From Hortaea werneckii (lineage: Eukaryota; Ascomycota; Dothideomycetes; Mycosphaerellales; Teratosphaeriaceae), in NCBI GenBank assembly GCA_037044905.1, contig JBAOKB010000147.1:682001-746000 (forward strand): a DNA stretch of 64,000 bases, in the 5' to 3' direction. Position numbers and translations under genes: made by a program. Below, one piece after another: positions 51,951-63,100 of the stretch (position 1 is its first letter; every line of letters begins with the position of its first letter). The notes below the pieces were generated by a model. It worked only from the letters and a program-made list of their open reading frames with translations, ran no database searches and was not told the origin of the DNA.

Positions 51951-53470
51951 GATGCTTTCGATGGAGGTGTAGATGTGCGTGAAGGGGTTTGCAGGTATCT
52001 AAAATTGTCAAATGATGATAGCGATGTACCTAGCTCACGAACAGCGAAGAAATCATCGAGAGACTGTGCCGCATTGTTTCAGGACCAGAATGGTGTGAAA
52101 AGGCCAACAAGGAACCCATTGCACCTATTCATGTCAGCGTCCACGGCCCACTGTCGGGGTCTAAGATTTCCCCCACCGCAGCGCATTTATGACTGGCTTC
52201 AGAAGTAACACAGGCCAATTCGTAACGCTTTCTCGCACCTTGCAACAGACTTGCGAAGGGAAAGGGATTGGCATGATTCTCATCGCGCAGTGCGCTTGAA
52301 TTGCTGAAAGACTGGTGCTCCCGCGCCACGCGCGCGCCAACTGTCGCTCCGAAATTCACTTTCCCCACATAGGCAGCTGCAAGGACTTTCAATTATCTGG
52401 GTCCTGGAGAGTATTTTAAAGTCCTGGGAGGTGTATGGAATCGGGGTACCTGTGATTCAGACCCAGAAAAGTTTCCGTTATCATCCTCAAATACCGAATA
52501 AACATTTGGTCGCTTGTAAAGCCGTGTGAGCAAAAACCCTTGTGAGCCTCTGTCGGACTTTGCATGAGCATAGTGAAGATCAAGAGCTTTTGATTGCTCT
52601 AATACAGTCTCGTTACAAGAAGATTCGGACGTTGTCTGGGAAATGTTGGAAGTTACAGGGCGATGATCACCCTCTAGAAGATCATGTAACTATGTATGGA
52701 AAGGAAAAGCTGAAGCGAAGCAATCGCTATAGCGCGTGTCTTAGGGCTGAGTGTCAGGATTCACTTCACGTACTATGTACCCTCGAACGGTCCGCAGCAT
52801 CTGGTAGCGCACTACCTCTAACTACTCCACCTCGCCTCACGTAATTTAACAAAAGGTTCATTTAGCCGTTGAGAAGATCGAGACCCTTTTGCTTCTTCCT
52901 TCGCGCTTTTCTGATGCGTTGGCTGCTTCATTCATGATGTTGCCTGCCGCAACGTTGGGTTCGAAGACCGCTCAAGACTGCCATTGCAAGCATTGCTTGC
53001 GTTCGCCATCATGTCTGCCTTCGTCGAGGTGATGCTGAGGACCCACTTTTCTGTCCGTCTGCTGCTCTCCGGCACGTCGGCCATTCTGAACGCGGTCATC
53101 TGTCGAGCGACTGTCATGCCATCCTTGCCGCTTGAAGATGGTTTCCCTCGCAATCCAATTCCAACACCTTTACCTGCGGATTGCACGTTCCTCTCAACTG
53201 AAACCACTGCGCCTCTGTCCCGTCCGTGGCTTGAGTCTGAAGCACACTACGCAAATGATGTGCCGGTCGTTACTCGGACAGCAGTGCCTCGAAGGGGCAC
53301 CAGTAAGGCCTGGTCTCTGTCGAGGAACACTTGGAGCAGCTATGCGGTATAAAGAACACGCCATTCTTCAATCACGTATCCCTCTCAGAGACTACTACAG
53401 TTGCACCAGCTCGGTTTAGATCATTTGTCGTTTGCTTCAAACCTCCGCACTTTGCCCCCTCACACTCAGC
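51951..53470. other. 1.5 kb region without a firmly supported gene
   Basis: Upstream of the membrane-protein gene (minus) and of the HDEL-tailed secreted protein (plus). A 113-codon frame at 53011-53352 has coding-like codon use and is listed separately at low confidence. Otherwise nothing recognised. Confidence 0.45.
53011..53352 (+). CDS. Possible small protein of unknown function (weak)
   Basis: An open frame of 113 codons with an ATG in a GCCATCATG context, hydrophobic first half (LLLSGTSAILNAVI) and Pro/Thr-rich end. Third-position C/G preference is fairly strong. No domain is recognised. The opposite strand is also open across much of it (52932-53207), so the call is weak. If real it would be a small secreted or membrane peptide next to the HDEL protein gene. 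Confidence 0.25.
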   Translation: MSAFVEVMLRTHFSVRLLLSGTSAILNAVICRATVMPSLPLEDGFPRNPIPTPLPADCTFLSTETTAPLSRPWLESEAHYANDVPVVTRTAVPRRGTSKAWSLSRNTWSSYAV

Positions 53471-54606
53471 ATGAGACTCAACAGGCTCGCAGCAGGCTCA
53501 TTGGCCCTTGTGAGTGTGTGTGGCAGCCCATTTGCGCAGCCAGAATCCATCCCCCAACAAGATCAAGATGTCACGGTGCGCATGACTTAACGCCATGAAA
53601 GGGAAGCTTTCGGCCTTAGTCCGAACTAACATGACACTGAAGATCGCACATATCTCAACCAGCTCTTCCAAAGGCATGGACTTGGCACCAGGGCAGCACT
53701 TATCTGAGCGTGCACCAACCACTTGGCGGGACTTCAAGAAGGGTGCGGTCGTCATTCTCGCATCCGCTTATATGGTCGGAGACACCCTTTGGTCAAAAGC
53801 AGTCAAGACGTAAGTACAAGCGCAATCTTTTGACTATTCCATGTAATACGCTTTGTGACCATTACATACTGAACGGACTTCCCAGGTGCAAAGAAACTTA
53901 CAACGGAGGTGAAGTTGAAACAGGTGTCCAGTGCGTTTTCAGGTGCATCGAAACATTGTTCAAATTCGCTCTATGGTACCGGCATATAAGTGGAAATTAT
54001 GAGGCCATCTTGAATATTGTGACAGGCGAAGCTAAAAGAGACATTTCCGGCAATGTCGATTGGCATGGCCACTGGCATTCTCTGGATGCTCATCAAAAGG
54101 GACTTATCCGCAATCAGCTTCCGCCTACACCGGGTTTCTGGATGCACAGTATTGAGAACGGCACTCCGGGGTTGCCTAACTCTGCGGCTTTTCACTTTGC
54201 TGCCGATGGCTTCGAGAACGCTTCCTTCCGGCATGTTACGAACGGCACACATGGCTTTTTGCACCCAGTCATAGCCGCACCAAGCACGAACACAAGCGAG
54301 AAACGGGCCGTTCTGACCTTTCCGGACGACTCCTTCAAGTTCGACCCAGGCGTCAGTGGGATCAAGTTGTCGTACACTCATCCCTGTGGCGATTACGATG
54401 AAGTCGACGAAGACGACCTTGAAGAGATGGTGCACAACATGGTCCAATCATACTTGCAGGGAGGCGTGGATAAATACGCCATCGAGATGGATCACAAGGA
54501 TACGCCTATCATGCTTGGGACACTCATTGTTGAGGGATCTGGATTTGGATCGGACTACGAGGGCATCGATTTCGTTCCAGAGAACAGCTGTCACGACGAA
54601 CTCTAG
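53471..54606 (+). CDS. Signal-peptide protein with KR processing site and C-terminal HDEL, function unknown
   Basis: Three exons: 53471-53575, 53643-53809 and 53886-54606, total 330 residues. Intron 1 has a perfect ACTAAC branch point (at about 53625) and joins the frames in phase 0; intron 2 has GTAAGT and CCCAG. The N-terminus (MRLNRLAAGSLALVSVCGSPF) is a signal peptide. The first 230 residues contain ISTSSSKGMDLAPGQHL, a Cys-containing segment (CKETYNGGEVETGVQC) and a His/Trp-rich region; they end in a KR at residues 230-231 that fits Kex2. The last 99 residues hold two Cys and finish SCHDEL, an exact fungal ER-retrieval tetrapeptide. Three potential N-glycosylation sites (NGT, NAS, NTS) are present. 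I recognise no domain family. It could be an ER-lumenal enzyme or chaperone, or a processed secreted precursor in which HDEL has another purpose. Confidence 0.82.
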
Positions 54607-54837
54607 CCGGAAGCACGGAAGCCCACGGTCTTGCCTTTCGCTATGTGTCTCACAGTGTTGCAAGCATTGTATGGCGACTGTCCAGGAGTTACCCGCCGTT
54701 TGCTATTGCATCAACTGGCAAGCGTATTCTTTGAGTATTAGATCCAAGTAATCGTTCGTCTCTCATTTAAGCGTAATATGAACGTGTTCTTGGTTACATT
54801 TTGTTCACAATTTCGATTCGCCTGAATTTGCAGAGAG
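54607..54837. other. 231-nt convergent intergenic region
   Basis: Between the ends of the HDEL-protein gene (plus) and the dehydrogenase gene (minus). No gene. Confidence 0.5.
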
Positions 54838-55782
54838 TCAGATGATGTTCCTAGGTTCCTGTCCAGCCATGAACCTCCTCAGATTGTCCGCAATAAGCTT
54901 CTCGGCATCTTGAGGCCTTCCGCCAGCCGCGTGAGGGCTCAGCACAACGTTCTTCTGCTTGTACAAGGGCGAGCTCTCAGGCAGCGGCTCCTGCTGGAAG
55001 ACGTCTAGTGCTGCACCACCGATATCGCCATTGGTCAGAGCCTTGTCCAAAGCGCTCTCGTCGATAGATGTGCCGCGGCCCACATTTACCACCCAGGCAT
55101 GGTTGGGCAGCTGCTTCATCCTCTCCGCATTCAACGCATTCTTCGTCGAATCAGAGCCTGGCAGGATCATGACGAGCGCATCAGTCTTCGGCAATACCTC
55201 TGCAAGCTGATCCTCCGAATACACCTGGAAGCCGCTTCTCACACCAGAAGAGCGAGCGACGCCTGTTACGTTCGCACCCAATGCCGTCAGCCAAGGTGCG
55301 AGCGTCTTGCCAATGTTACCGAAACCCCAGATCACCACATTGGCACCTCGGAGGGAGGTGAAGGCACCGGCTGGTCTATCAGGTTGGGGACCACCGAGAT
55401 GGCCTGGCCATTTTCCTGAAGTCTGAAAGTCCCTCATCTCATGAAATTTTCGGGCCGCCACAAGCAGGAGACCGAGCGTGTGCTCGGCGACTGTCCAGTC
55501 GTGCAGCCCGGAACCAGTAGTGATCTTGATCTTCGAAGCATCGAAACCAGCGCCGAGTACGTCATTGGGACCAGCGGCTAAGGATTGGATCCATTTAAGG
55601 TTCTTCATCCTTCCAGCGGCATCTTTGAGGTTGTCCGGGGAGTTGGTCCAGGTTATCATGGCATCCGCGTCAATCAGGTTCTCAGGAAGCTTTTGCTTGA
55701 CATCGTACGGCTGCAGATCGACGCTGAAGCCCTTGAGACTTTCAACGTCCAGTTTGAGTGAGGTTGGGTAGAGGAGCTTCAT
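54838..55782 (-). CDS. D-isomer-specific 2-hydroxyacid dehydrogenase
   Basis: 314 residues, one exon. The NAD(P)-binding half has GFGNIGKTLAPWLTALG (GxGxxG), followed by VARSSG. The catalytic set is Arg in NVGRGTSID, Glu in QQEPLPESS and His in VVLSPHAAGG. The N-terminal half contains YPTSLKLDVESL and AMITWTNSPDNL. It should reduce 2-ketoacids such as glyoxylate, hydroxypyruvate or hydroxyphenylpyruvate to D-hydroxyacids. The serine after the GFGN motif is not the phosphate-binding type, so NAD or NADP use is uncertain. Cytosolic or peroxisomal; no C-terminal SKL-type signal (ends RNII). Confidence 0.96.
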   Translation of the reverse strand: MKLLYPTSLKLDVESLKGFSVDLQPYDVKQKLPENLIDADAMITWTNSPDNLKDAAGRMKNLKWIQSLAAGPNDVLGAGFDASKIKITTGSGLHDWTVAEHTLGLLLVAARKFHEMRDFQTSGKWPGHLGGPQPDRPAGAFTSLRGANVVIWGFGNIGKTLAPWLTALGANVTGVARSSGVRSGFQVYSEDQLAEVLPKTDALVMILPGSDSTKNALNAERMKQLPNHAWVVNVGRGTSIDESALDKALTNGDIGGAALDVFQQEPLPESSPLYKQKNVVLSPHAAGGRPQDAEKLIADNLRRFMAGQEPRNII

Positions 55783-56511
55783 CTTGAATGTTTTCTCTGC
55801 TTTGGGGCTCCGAGCAGCCTGGGACTTTCCTTTGGGCTAGATGATCAATAGTTGTACCACGCGGCTGCGACGAAGAACTTCGAAGCGCTCTGATATACAA
55901 CAAGAGATTGTCAAGAGATAGTAGGCGTTCAAAGACTTTGACAAGAGCTCTTCGCTAACCAATCGAGGGAGTTGTCCTTTTGTCGTTGTTGACGGCCTTC
56001 GAGGCGTCGGCAATTGACAATTGCCGATGGGTATCATCATTACCTATTACACCGAACCGAGCCGATTTCCGTCAACCTGAGGCATTTTCGTCCCATCTAC
56101 TGCAGGTGTGCCATTTTGACGTGGTTGGTTCGCTTGTACCCGGCGCTAGCGGGAGTCGTGCTTTTGGACGTCTGGAGGGCCATGGAGACTTTCTGAGATG
56201 CTCAGGACAGCGGAGATGATACCCGTGGACTACTGAGCTGCCCAGGTGAGGTCCGGAGTAGGCGCCCGAAATTCCTGCCTGAGTGCCTTGTCCCAGCTTC
56301 CATTCCAGCCCCCGGCCTGGAGCCCGGGAGGCTCCCATGGATGGCAATACGTCAGAGGGCCTCGCACAGGATGACGATCTTTGCCTCTCGTGAAACCAAA
56401 GATGACGGCCGCTGTCATATGTGGCGGTCGTGAACGTCGAGTATAGACTGCGGTGAGAATCGCAAGGTAGGCCCAGGCTTCTGACCAACATCTCGACACT
56501 ACCGTATCACA
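55783..56511. promoter_or_regulatory. 729-nt divergent region
   Basis: Upstream of the dehydrogenase gene (minus) and of the His-rich ORF (plus). No gene. A strong TCACAATG start context is at its right end. Confidence 0.45.
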
Positions 56512-56862
56512 ATGCCAGAGACGATCCAAACCTCTCGACTCATCCATGAGCAGCCGAAAGCCCGCAAGGGTACCAACTTGCTCAACCCGCTGCTGGCCAT
56601 CACCGCAATCCCCTTCTTGCCGATAGACGCAACAAGGGATCGAGCCTACGGCCCAAACCGCCATGAATACCGAGCGGATGATCGCAAGCAAGGGCATAGA
56701 GAAGAATCAAGACATCACCACAGCAGTAGTAGCCGGAAGAGCAGCGATGACAGCTCTCACCATCACCCGCACCACCACCATCATCATCACCACAAGCATA
56801 GGCACAGCAGCAGTGGAGGCGCTAGTGGCAGCAGCGGCAGCAGCAAGAGCCATCGACATTGA
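56512..56862 (+). CDS. Small His/Ser-rich protein (hypothetical)
   Basis: 116 residues, one exon, ATG in a strong TATCACAATG context. The N-terminus (residues 1-45) is ordinary, with a hydrophobic patch NLLNPLLAITAIPFLPI. From about residue 50 it becomes extremely His, Ser, Arg-rich, with an eight-His run and many SSS units. No domain is recognised. His-rich tails can bind metals such as zinc or nickel. The repeat CAC/CAT run at about 56763-56790 makes the frame sensitive to length changes. Could be a false ORF in low-complexity DNA, but the start context favours a gene. Confidence 0.45.
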   Translation: MPETIQTSRLIHEQPKARKGTNLLNPLLAITAIPFLPIDATRDRAYGPNRHEYRADDRKQGHREESRHHHSSSSRKSSDDSSHHHPHHHHHHHHKHRHSSSGGASGSSGSSKSHRH

Positions 56863-58363
56863 ATGTCCACGGCCAGTAGGATGTTTGTGATTCGGGCTTT
56901 TGGGCGAACTGAGAGGGCAACCCGATAACAAGGCCGTGAAGGAAAGAGTGGAACGATGTATTATGATTCCTACGCTTAATGACTTGAAGCTATCTCCTTA
57001 CCACAATGGTTCGAAAGACGGGGAACCTCTCCGCAATGTCGACCCGGTTTTTGCGGGCAGGGACATAGGTGTCGTTGTGTACCGTCTCTTCACTGACTGA
57101 CTCGCGCTCATCGTACCGTACTTGATCTTGTCCAGCGGTATATTTGGTTCGCGCGGGGCCATTGCGAGATTTCGGCGCCTTTTTTAAGTTGCCCGGACAC
57201 GCTGCTCGGCCGGCCGGTGAGAGTTTCATTGTTGTCTTTTTGTGGGCAGAGAGATATCTGCTAGGTATGTGGCTGCTGTGTATGTGGCCAAAATCACGCG
57301 TATACGGTGCGCCCTAGGACGGCAGGTCGTTTTGGGGAAGAAGGCGCTGCTGCTCCTCTCTGGGTGTCACTCGTCTTTACGTTTGGTCATCTGTGAGATT
57401 GGCGATATCCACAGCGGTCAGCGGACTAGACGTCGTTTTTATCGTGTAATGAACGATCCAAGATCTACCTTCGTCGCCGTGGTTACATACCTTCGTCGCA
57501 TGCATAATGCATCGCTGAAACGGTCGTGCATGCAGCACTACAACATCTCCCGAAATAACAGGATGCAAGGAACCAACGGTAGCAACGGCATAATATGCTC
57601 GTTACCTGAAGACATCTGCAGGACCAAACATTGCCAAACGGCTCGCCGGTGAAACATTGTAACAGCAGAACGTGAGTTAGGTACGGTCGACACAGCAAGT
57701 CTGGTGACTAGGTAGATGTCGCTTGATCGCATTCTGCGGCAAGACCGGGTTGATCTTGAAAAGCCCGCAATGGAAGTCAGAACGAGAGACGGTCGATGGA
57801 CAGACGATGGTTTTCCAAACAGCAATACAGCTTTCTATAGAAGCTCACAGAGCATTCTTTACCAATGCCTCTGCTAGTATACAATTACGAGACCCAATCG
57901 ACCAAGCGATGTCGCATGCCACCAATAGACTGATGCTGCCCTCGCCGAGCTTTTCCGCCAAACGCCATATGTGCCGGTGCATTGTAATCTGCAACCTTTC
58001 TGCCCTTCCCTATGAATACTGAAACTCCCTTTTCCCCCTGGTTGCTCCTGTCCAAAGCCGCAACACCTTCGCTAATAGATGATTACCGAAGCAATAGATG
58101 CTCCCTTCTATCCTGGTATGAAACTCCCTTTGAACCGTATCTCCGATTCGAACGCCGTGTGGTCTGTGTCCTTGATTTGCTTGCTTTTTCTGCTGCTGAC
58201 CTCCCATCGAGCACCAACGCCCAATGACCAAAGGCACCGTGCTGTAAGCCGTGCGCCTAAATGAACAGATCCCCTTGTACGCTTAACGCCGCTTCTCTTA
58301 ATGCCGCTGTTCTCGATCGAGAGGGCTCGTCTACCTCTCGTCGTCGACCGCGAGGAATCCGGC
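56863..58363. other. 1.5 kb region without a supported gene
   Basis: Between the His-rich ORF and the 3' end of vosA (minus). No domain, signal or repeat of note in its short ORFs. Confidence 0.45.
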
Positions 58364-60146
58364 TCATCCGTATGACTTGTGGTGTTGTAGAGATGCATAG
58401 AGTGGCTGCTGTTGAGGCATCTCGCTTGGTTCCGCAAGACCGCTACTGCTCATCAAGTGCATACCCCCGGCATGTGGAGTGACGCTGCCTGTTGAAGATG
58501 CCTGTCCAGCAAATGAGCTGTTGAGCATCGTGTTGTTCAGCTCGGAATGCGCCGGTGACGGGACCGAAGGATGCGAAGGATAAGCCTGTTGTAAACCAGA
58601 GTGGGATACGCGGTCGGAGTCGGAGTACATGGGCGATTGTTGTAGATGAGGTGGATAGTATGGCTGATTGGACTGGACGGGCATTGCTGTAGGAGGTAAG
58701 GCGGAGTAACCAGATCGGGCTGAAACAGGGCGGACGCCATAGTTCGGCTCGGATGCCATGCCCATGTAACCGAGTTCACTTGTATGTCCTTCAGACCCTG
58801 CATTTGCCGGCAAAACCCCATGTTGCCCAGTGGATCCAGTAGAATGCGATGGTGTATGGAGGCTCCCACTCGCGTTGGCTCTGCTGCCGTACTGCGCAGT
58901 ACCTGGTGCTTCGTAATCTGCATTCATCTGTCCTCCCGTGGTTTCCATTGTACCCATTCTACCCATGGCCATCTCATGACTGTATCCTGTTGTAGAGGGT
59001 ATTTGCGCCGGCGGGAAGCTTCTCGGAAACGACGCAATGCCAGCGGCTGACAAGGGGTTCATGCCGCCTTGTGAGCTCCCATGAAACTCGTATCCACTCG
59101 ATGGATCACTGACCGGCATCCCATAAGCTGGCATGATTTGCTGCGCGCCTTGCCCCTGATCGTACCATGATCGGTCTACTGGAGAAATGTTGCTTGCGCC
59201 GTATTGTGGTATCGAGCTGCCATGGGAGCGCATATAGGGAGGAGACCCAAATTCGTTTTCTGATCGCTGGCGCTTGATCGACGGCGTCGCATAAACGTAC
59301 TGACTGCTAGGGCCCGAATATACAGGTCGCGCTTCGGCAGGGGAGGACTCTTCTATCGCGTTGAAGTTGCGCTTGCTCGCTGAGCTCTGTCCCAACTGCC
59401 TTGGTTCTTTGCGCAGTCGAAGTCTTACACCCTGGTCGGAGAAGGTGCGAGACAAGTGACTTGACTCTGTCAGGCCTGCGAATTCCTTGTTGTTCACAAC
59501 GTGAAAGGGCTCGGAGTCGATGTGGGTAATGTACGTGACACCTCCATCCTTGTGGTCTGCGTTGAAGAGGTTGAAACGTAGGCGGTGGATGCCCAACACC
59601 TTGATGGAGATGTCTCCAAACACGAAGAATCCGCCGTCTTTGTTTGTGATGTCTTTCAATCGATGCAATGACGAAGAGCTCTGTCCGACAATGGGTGCTC
59701 CTTGCACTGGCGTGTCGCCGGTTGAGCCCTCAAGGAGGGTCACCATCATGAAGAGGAAAGGGCTGACAAGCCATGATCTGAGCGCCAATCAGCTACTAAT
59801 CCAAAAGACGCAGTTCAGATGCAACTGGGCTTACTCGTCCTTGTCGAGGGTCATCGACTGTACCGTGATCTGGACAATCGGCGGCGGATCAATTGGTTTG
59901 CGGCCTATGAATAGTCAGAAAGCATTCTAATCTCATGGCTCGTAGGGGCACTTACTCTTCTCTTTATGTGGCAGCGTGACGAGCCCCTGTCTAGGCTGCT
60001 GGCGGATTGTGAGGCCAACATTGTTGCTTTGATCGAGATGGTCAGCTAAAGTCGGATGAATTGGCATCCAAGCTGGCGATGACTTACTTTGTCAGGACAG
60101 GCGGCTCGCCTTGTCGCTGCGGTGGCCCGATGAACGGCATCGACAT
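58364..60146 (-). CDS. vosA: Velvet-domain regulator VosA (spore viability)
   Basis: Four exons: 60088-60146, 59956-60026, 59835-59904 and 58364-59777. The introns are 61, 51 and 55 nt and the product is 537 residues. The velvet domain spans the first three exons and the start of the fourth: NNVGLTIRQQPRQGLVTLP, RKPIDPPPIVQITVQ, ESWLVSPFLFMMVTLLEG and SSSLHRLKDITNKDGGFFVF. It ends with TFSDQGVRLRLRKEPRQLG. The rest is a Tyr, Ser, Pro, Gln-rich tail with putative transactivation character and an early KRQRS basic cluster. In Aspergillus VosA is a nuclear DNA-binding protein that, with VelB, promotes spore trehalose and longevity and represses germination-time genes. The family relation is clear, since VeA and VelB have different domain layouts. 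Each splice joint restores a known velvet motif. Confidence 0.95.
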
Positions 60147-63100
60147 GAAGTTCGGCGGGCTAAACCAACGATGAGAGATGCGACCAGCGGCTTGATCGGC
60201 TGCGGTCGGTGGAAACGACTAACGACGGGTTCCCTAGGGGTGCGACCGTCTGCTAGCGGTGACTTTGAAGTGAATGTAGCCCGTCAAAGGCCTCGAGAAG
60301 GAAGTCTTCTGGTAGAGATCCGTCGGTTGATATGGAACAGAAGATGCTCCAGGGCAGTTCGGTTGGGGCCGGATAGGTCGTTTCTCGCTAGTATAAACCG
60401 ATGCCTTGGTCTGGTCCAAAGCTAATTGCACGTAGCCCCCCAGTACAGGTCTGTAAGCGCGGTCAAGCCGTAGAGGCTACTGGAATGGTAAGAATCAGAG
60501 CGCGCGAAGTGGGCGTGGTCGACTCTATGACTGAATCGTGTTTCCACCGTGATCGAATGTCGTGCGTCCGTAAGCGTGGGTAGTGATTGCGTCTGTGGAA
60601 AGGGCAATGCATCGAGAAGTGGAGTATCGACGGTTTCCGTGGGACTAATGTTCAAGTCTCTTACTCGGGGTCGAGAGGAGTAGAGCAGGTGCGCGCATGC
60701 GCGCTTTCTAGTTGATGTCTGGTAGGCGCGATGTTCACGCGATCCTCTTGCTGCCGCACTTCGTCCAGTGGGAGGATCCGACAATTAAGCACTGTGGAGA
60801 AAGGTTGGTGAGTCCTGCTCTCGATACAGTAAGGTAACTTTTTGACGTTTTGATAATGGCCTGCCGCAACGCTCAATGCACGGGTCGATGATAACGGTCC
60901 CAGGAACGGCGCTTAAGACGTCTTAGAGCATTATCGAATCCAGCAAACCGTCGACGTCCAAACCAGCTGGGTCCAAGGAGCTATCCTTCGCGCTTGGTCT
61001 TGATCGATAGTCCGCACGAAAAGGGTATGCGAGGTGGAGTACCTCAGAACGCTTTGGATCACGGTTTACCGTCGCCGCTCGCCGGCCGGCCCTCCGCAAG
61101 TTACCGTCTACGTGGTGCTGTCCGTTGCTATCAGCGGTGGGGGAGGGGAAGACCCCGCCACTTCTTAAAGGTTGCTATTTGCAATTGACGACAGTCTGAG
61201 TTTTCGCACTGCCCAGTCCCGCAGCGTGTGTGTGGGCAGGTGACGACTTGCTTGTCTCCGAAGTCGTTGCGTAAAGGCGTGTTGTCGGCGTAGGCCCGGA
61301 TCCACGCTGATTTGGCGTTGGAGAGAAGAGAGAGCGTCTTTGCCGTCGGATTGGTGAATGAGTCTGAGAAGGTTAGTAGCTCACCCGCTCGCTACCGAAG
61401 TTGTCTCGTTCGCAGCTCGACATTCCTTGCTCGATTTGACACAAACTTTGGCCGGTAGTGCACCTGCAAGACATCTGCAGCCTTAACAGTCGGAGGATAC
61501 CGAAGAGGCTCTGCAATATGACTTGGGCGGGCTATAGGTGATGCGATGGTCAGTGACGAGGTCCAAGCCAGGCCCGAACACGATCAACGAGGAGAGGAGA
61601 CAATGTACCGGGTTGGAAGTACCCGCCAGCTACGGCTAAGCGAGACGGGAGGGAGGGAGGGCGTGGCGTGGCGCGGACGTGAAGAGCGAGGGCTACTATC
61701 AAACCTTCCGTGGCCGTTCAGGCTGTGGAGCGGCTCCTATATCGTTGTCGACTATGCTCGCTTGCGCTCTGACCGATCACACTCGGCACCCGCTCCATCA
61801 TGTACCCTGGAGTGCACTGCGGCCACGCGCATGAGAGCAGACAGGCCCTGTGGAGCTGAGCATGGGTTGCCAGCCTTGTATGTAGGCGGGCGACGAGCCC
61901 TGCTGCAGCCGGCATGAAGGTCGACCTCGCCTACACCAGGGCGCAAGGACGGCGCTTTAGCCATTGGAGGAGCATGTGTCGCTCCCAATTCGCTCGCGCA
62001 CACGATTTACACTGGGCACAGTGCCTAGCGGGTGATCTTATGATGGGCGCTATGCCTGCGGACCTGAACCTTCCGCCTTTGCTTTAGGCCCAGTCTGATT
62101 TCTCCCACGTTAGAGGTATTGATACGTGCCCTGCCAAGACGAGACTCACGGGCAGGCAAGCACCTGGCAGAAGAGACAGACAGGCGAGAAGGCATAGGCG
62201 ACATCTCGCCTCGCACACGCTGGGAATCCGCGTCGGCGCCGTTCGCTACCTCCTAACGAGACTGCGCAGCGGGAAGTTGGACATGCGCAGGGAAAGTCGC
62301 ACAAGCCACGTTACTGCGGACAGCGGCAGACGACCGCTCGCGTGGCGACCATGTCCATGGCTTGCTGTCGCAACGCCTTTGCGTCAAGCGATACCTGATG
62401 AGTGCAGGACGAGAGCGACGGAAAGAGGTCGCTTCCCACTCTTCCGCATCAAGCAACAGGATCGGCTTCCGTTTTGGGCGGGTGGGCGTGTCCCGATGAA
62501 GTTAGTCCACCTTTTTGACAGCAACGTATCTGCACTTCCTCTGCAGGGTCTTCAGGCTAGACGCATTTGCAACCTCTTCATCAGCGCCCGCGACTGTGGA
62601 CGGACTGACGCCGCCGCCGCTGGTAAGCGTGGTCATATGCCAAGCGACCGCCTTTCCCTAGCGAGCGAGGAGCAATTATTGTTTCTACAACGGACCCAAC
62701 CACCATCTCAAATCGTCCGCCACAAAAACGTCATTCTCCAGATCTGCTATACTCGCGAAGCACGCAATATGCATGCATGGACGGCCCACCGGCCCACGGA
62801 TAGGGCACAGACCATCAATATCAACCAGACTCTAGCCTAGTCTCGCTAGTGTCAAGACGTCTTTACTGTGCCTTTGTGTCTCTTCGAACCGGCAGCGCAT
62901 TCAACAGACGCGGTGTCACACCCGTTCGGCGGCGGTGACAATGAGTGTCATCTCCAGCGTCGCACAGGCTCCAGCCATACGTATTCGCCAATGCAATTCC
63001 GCTGCAATGCAGTATAATTTTGGCAGCACTACTCAAGTGCTCCTGGTCAAAAATGCAACAAAGACACCCATCCGACTCTGCCGACCAATTGAAGTAATTG

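Noticed and set aside
62277..62840. 187-codon ORF near the right end
   Set aside because: No signal, domain or codon-use pattern; looks like chance.
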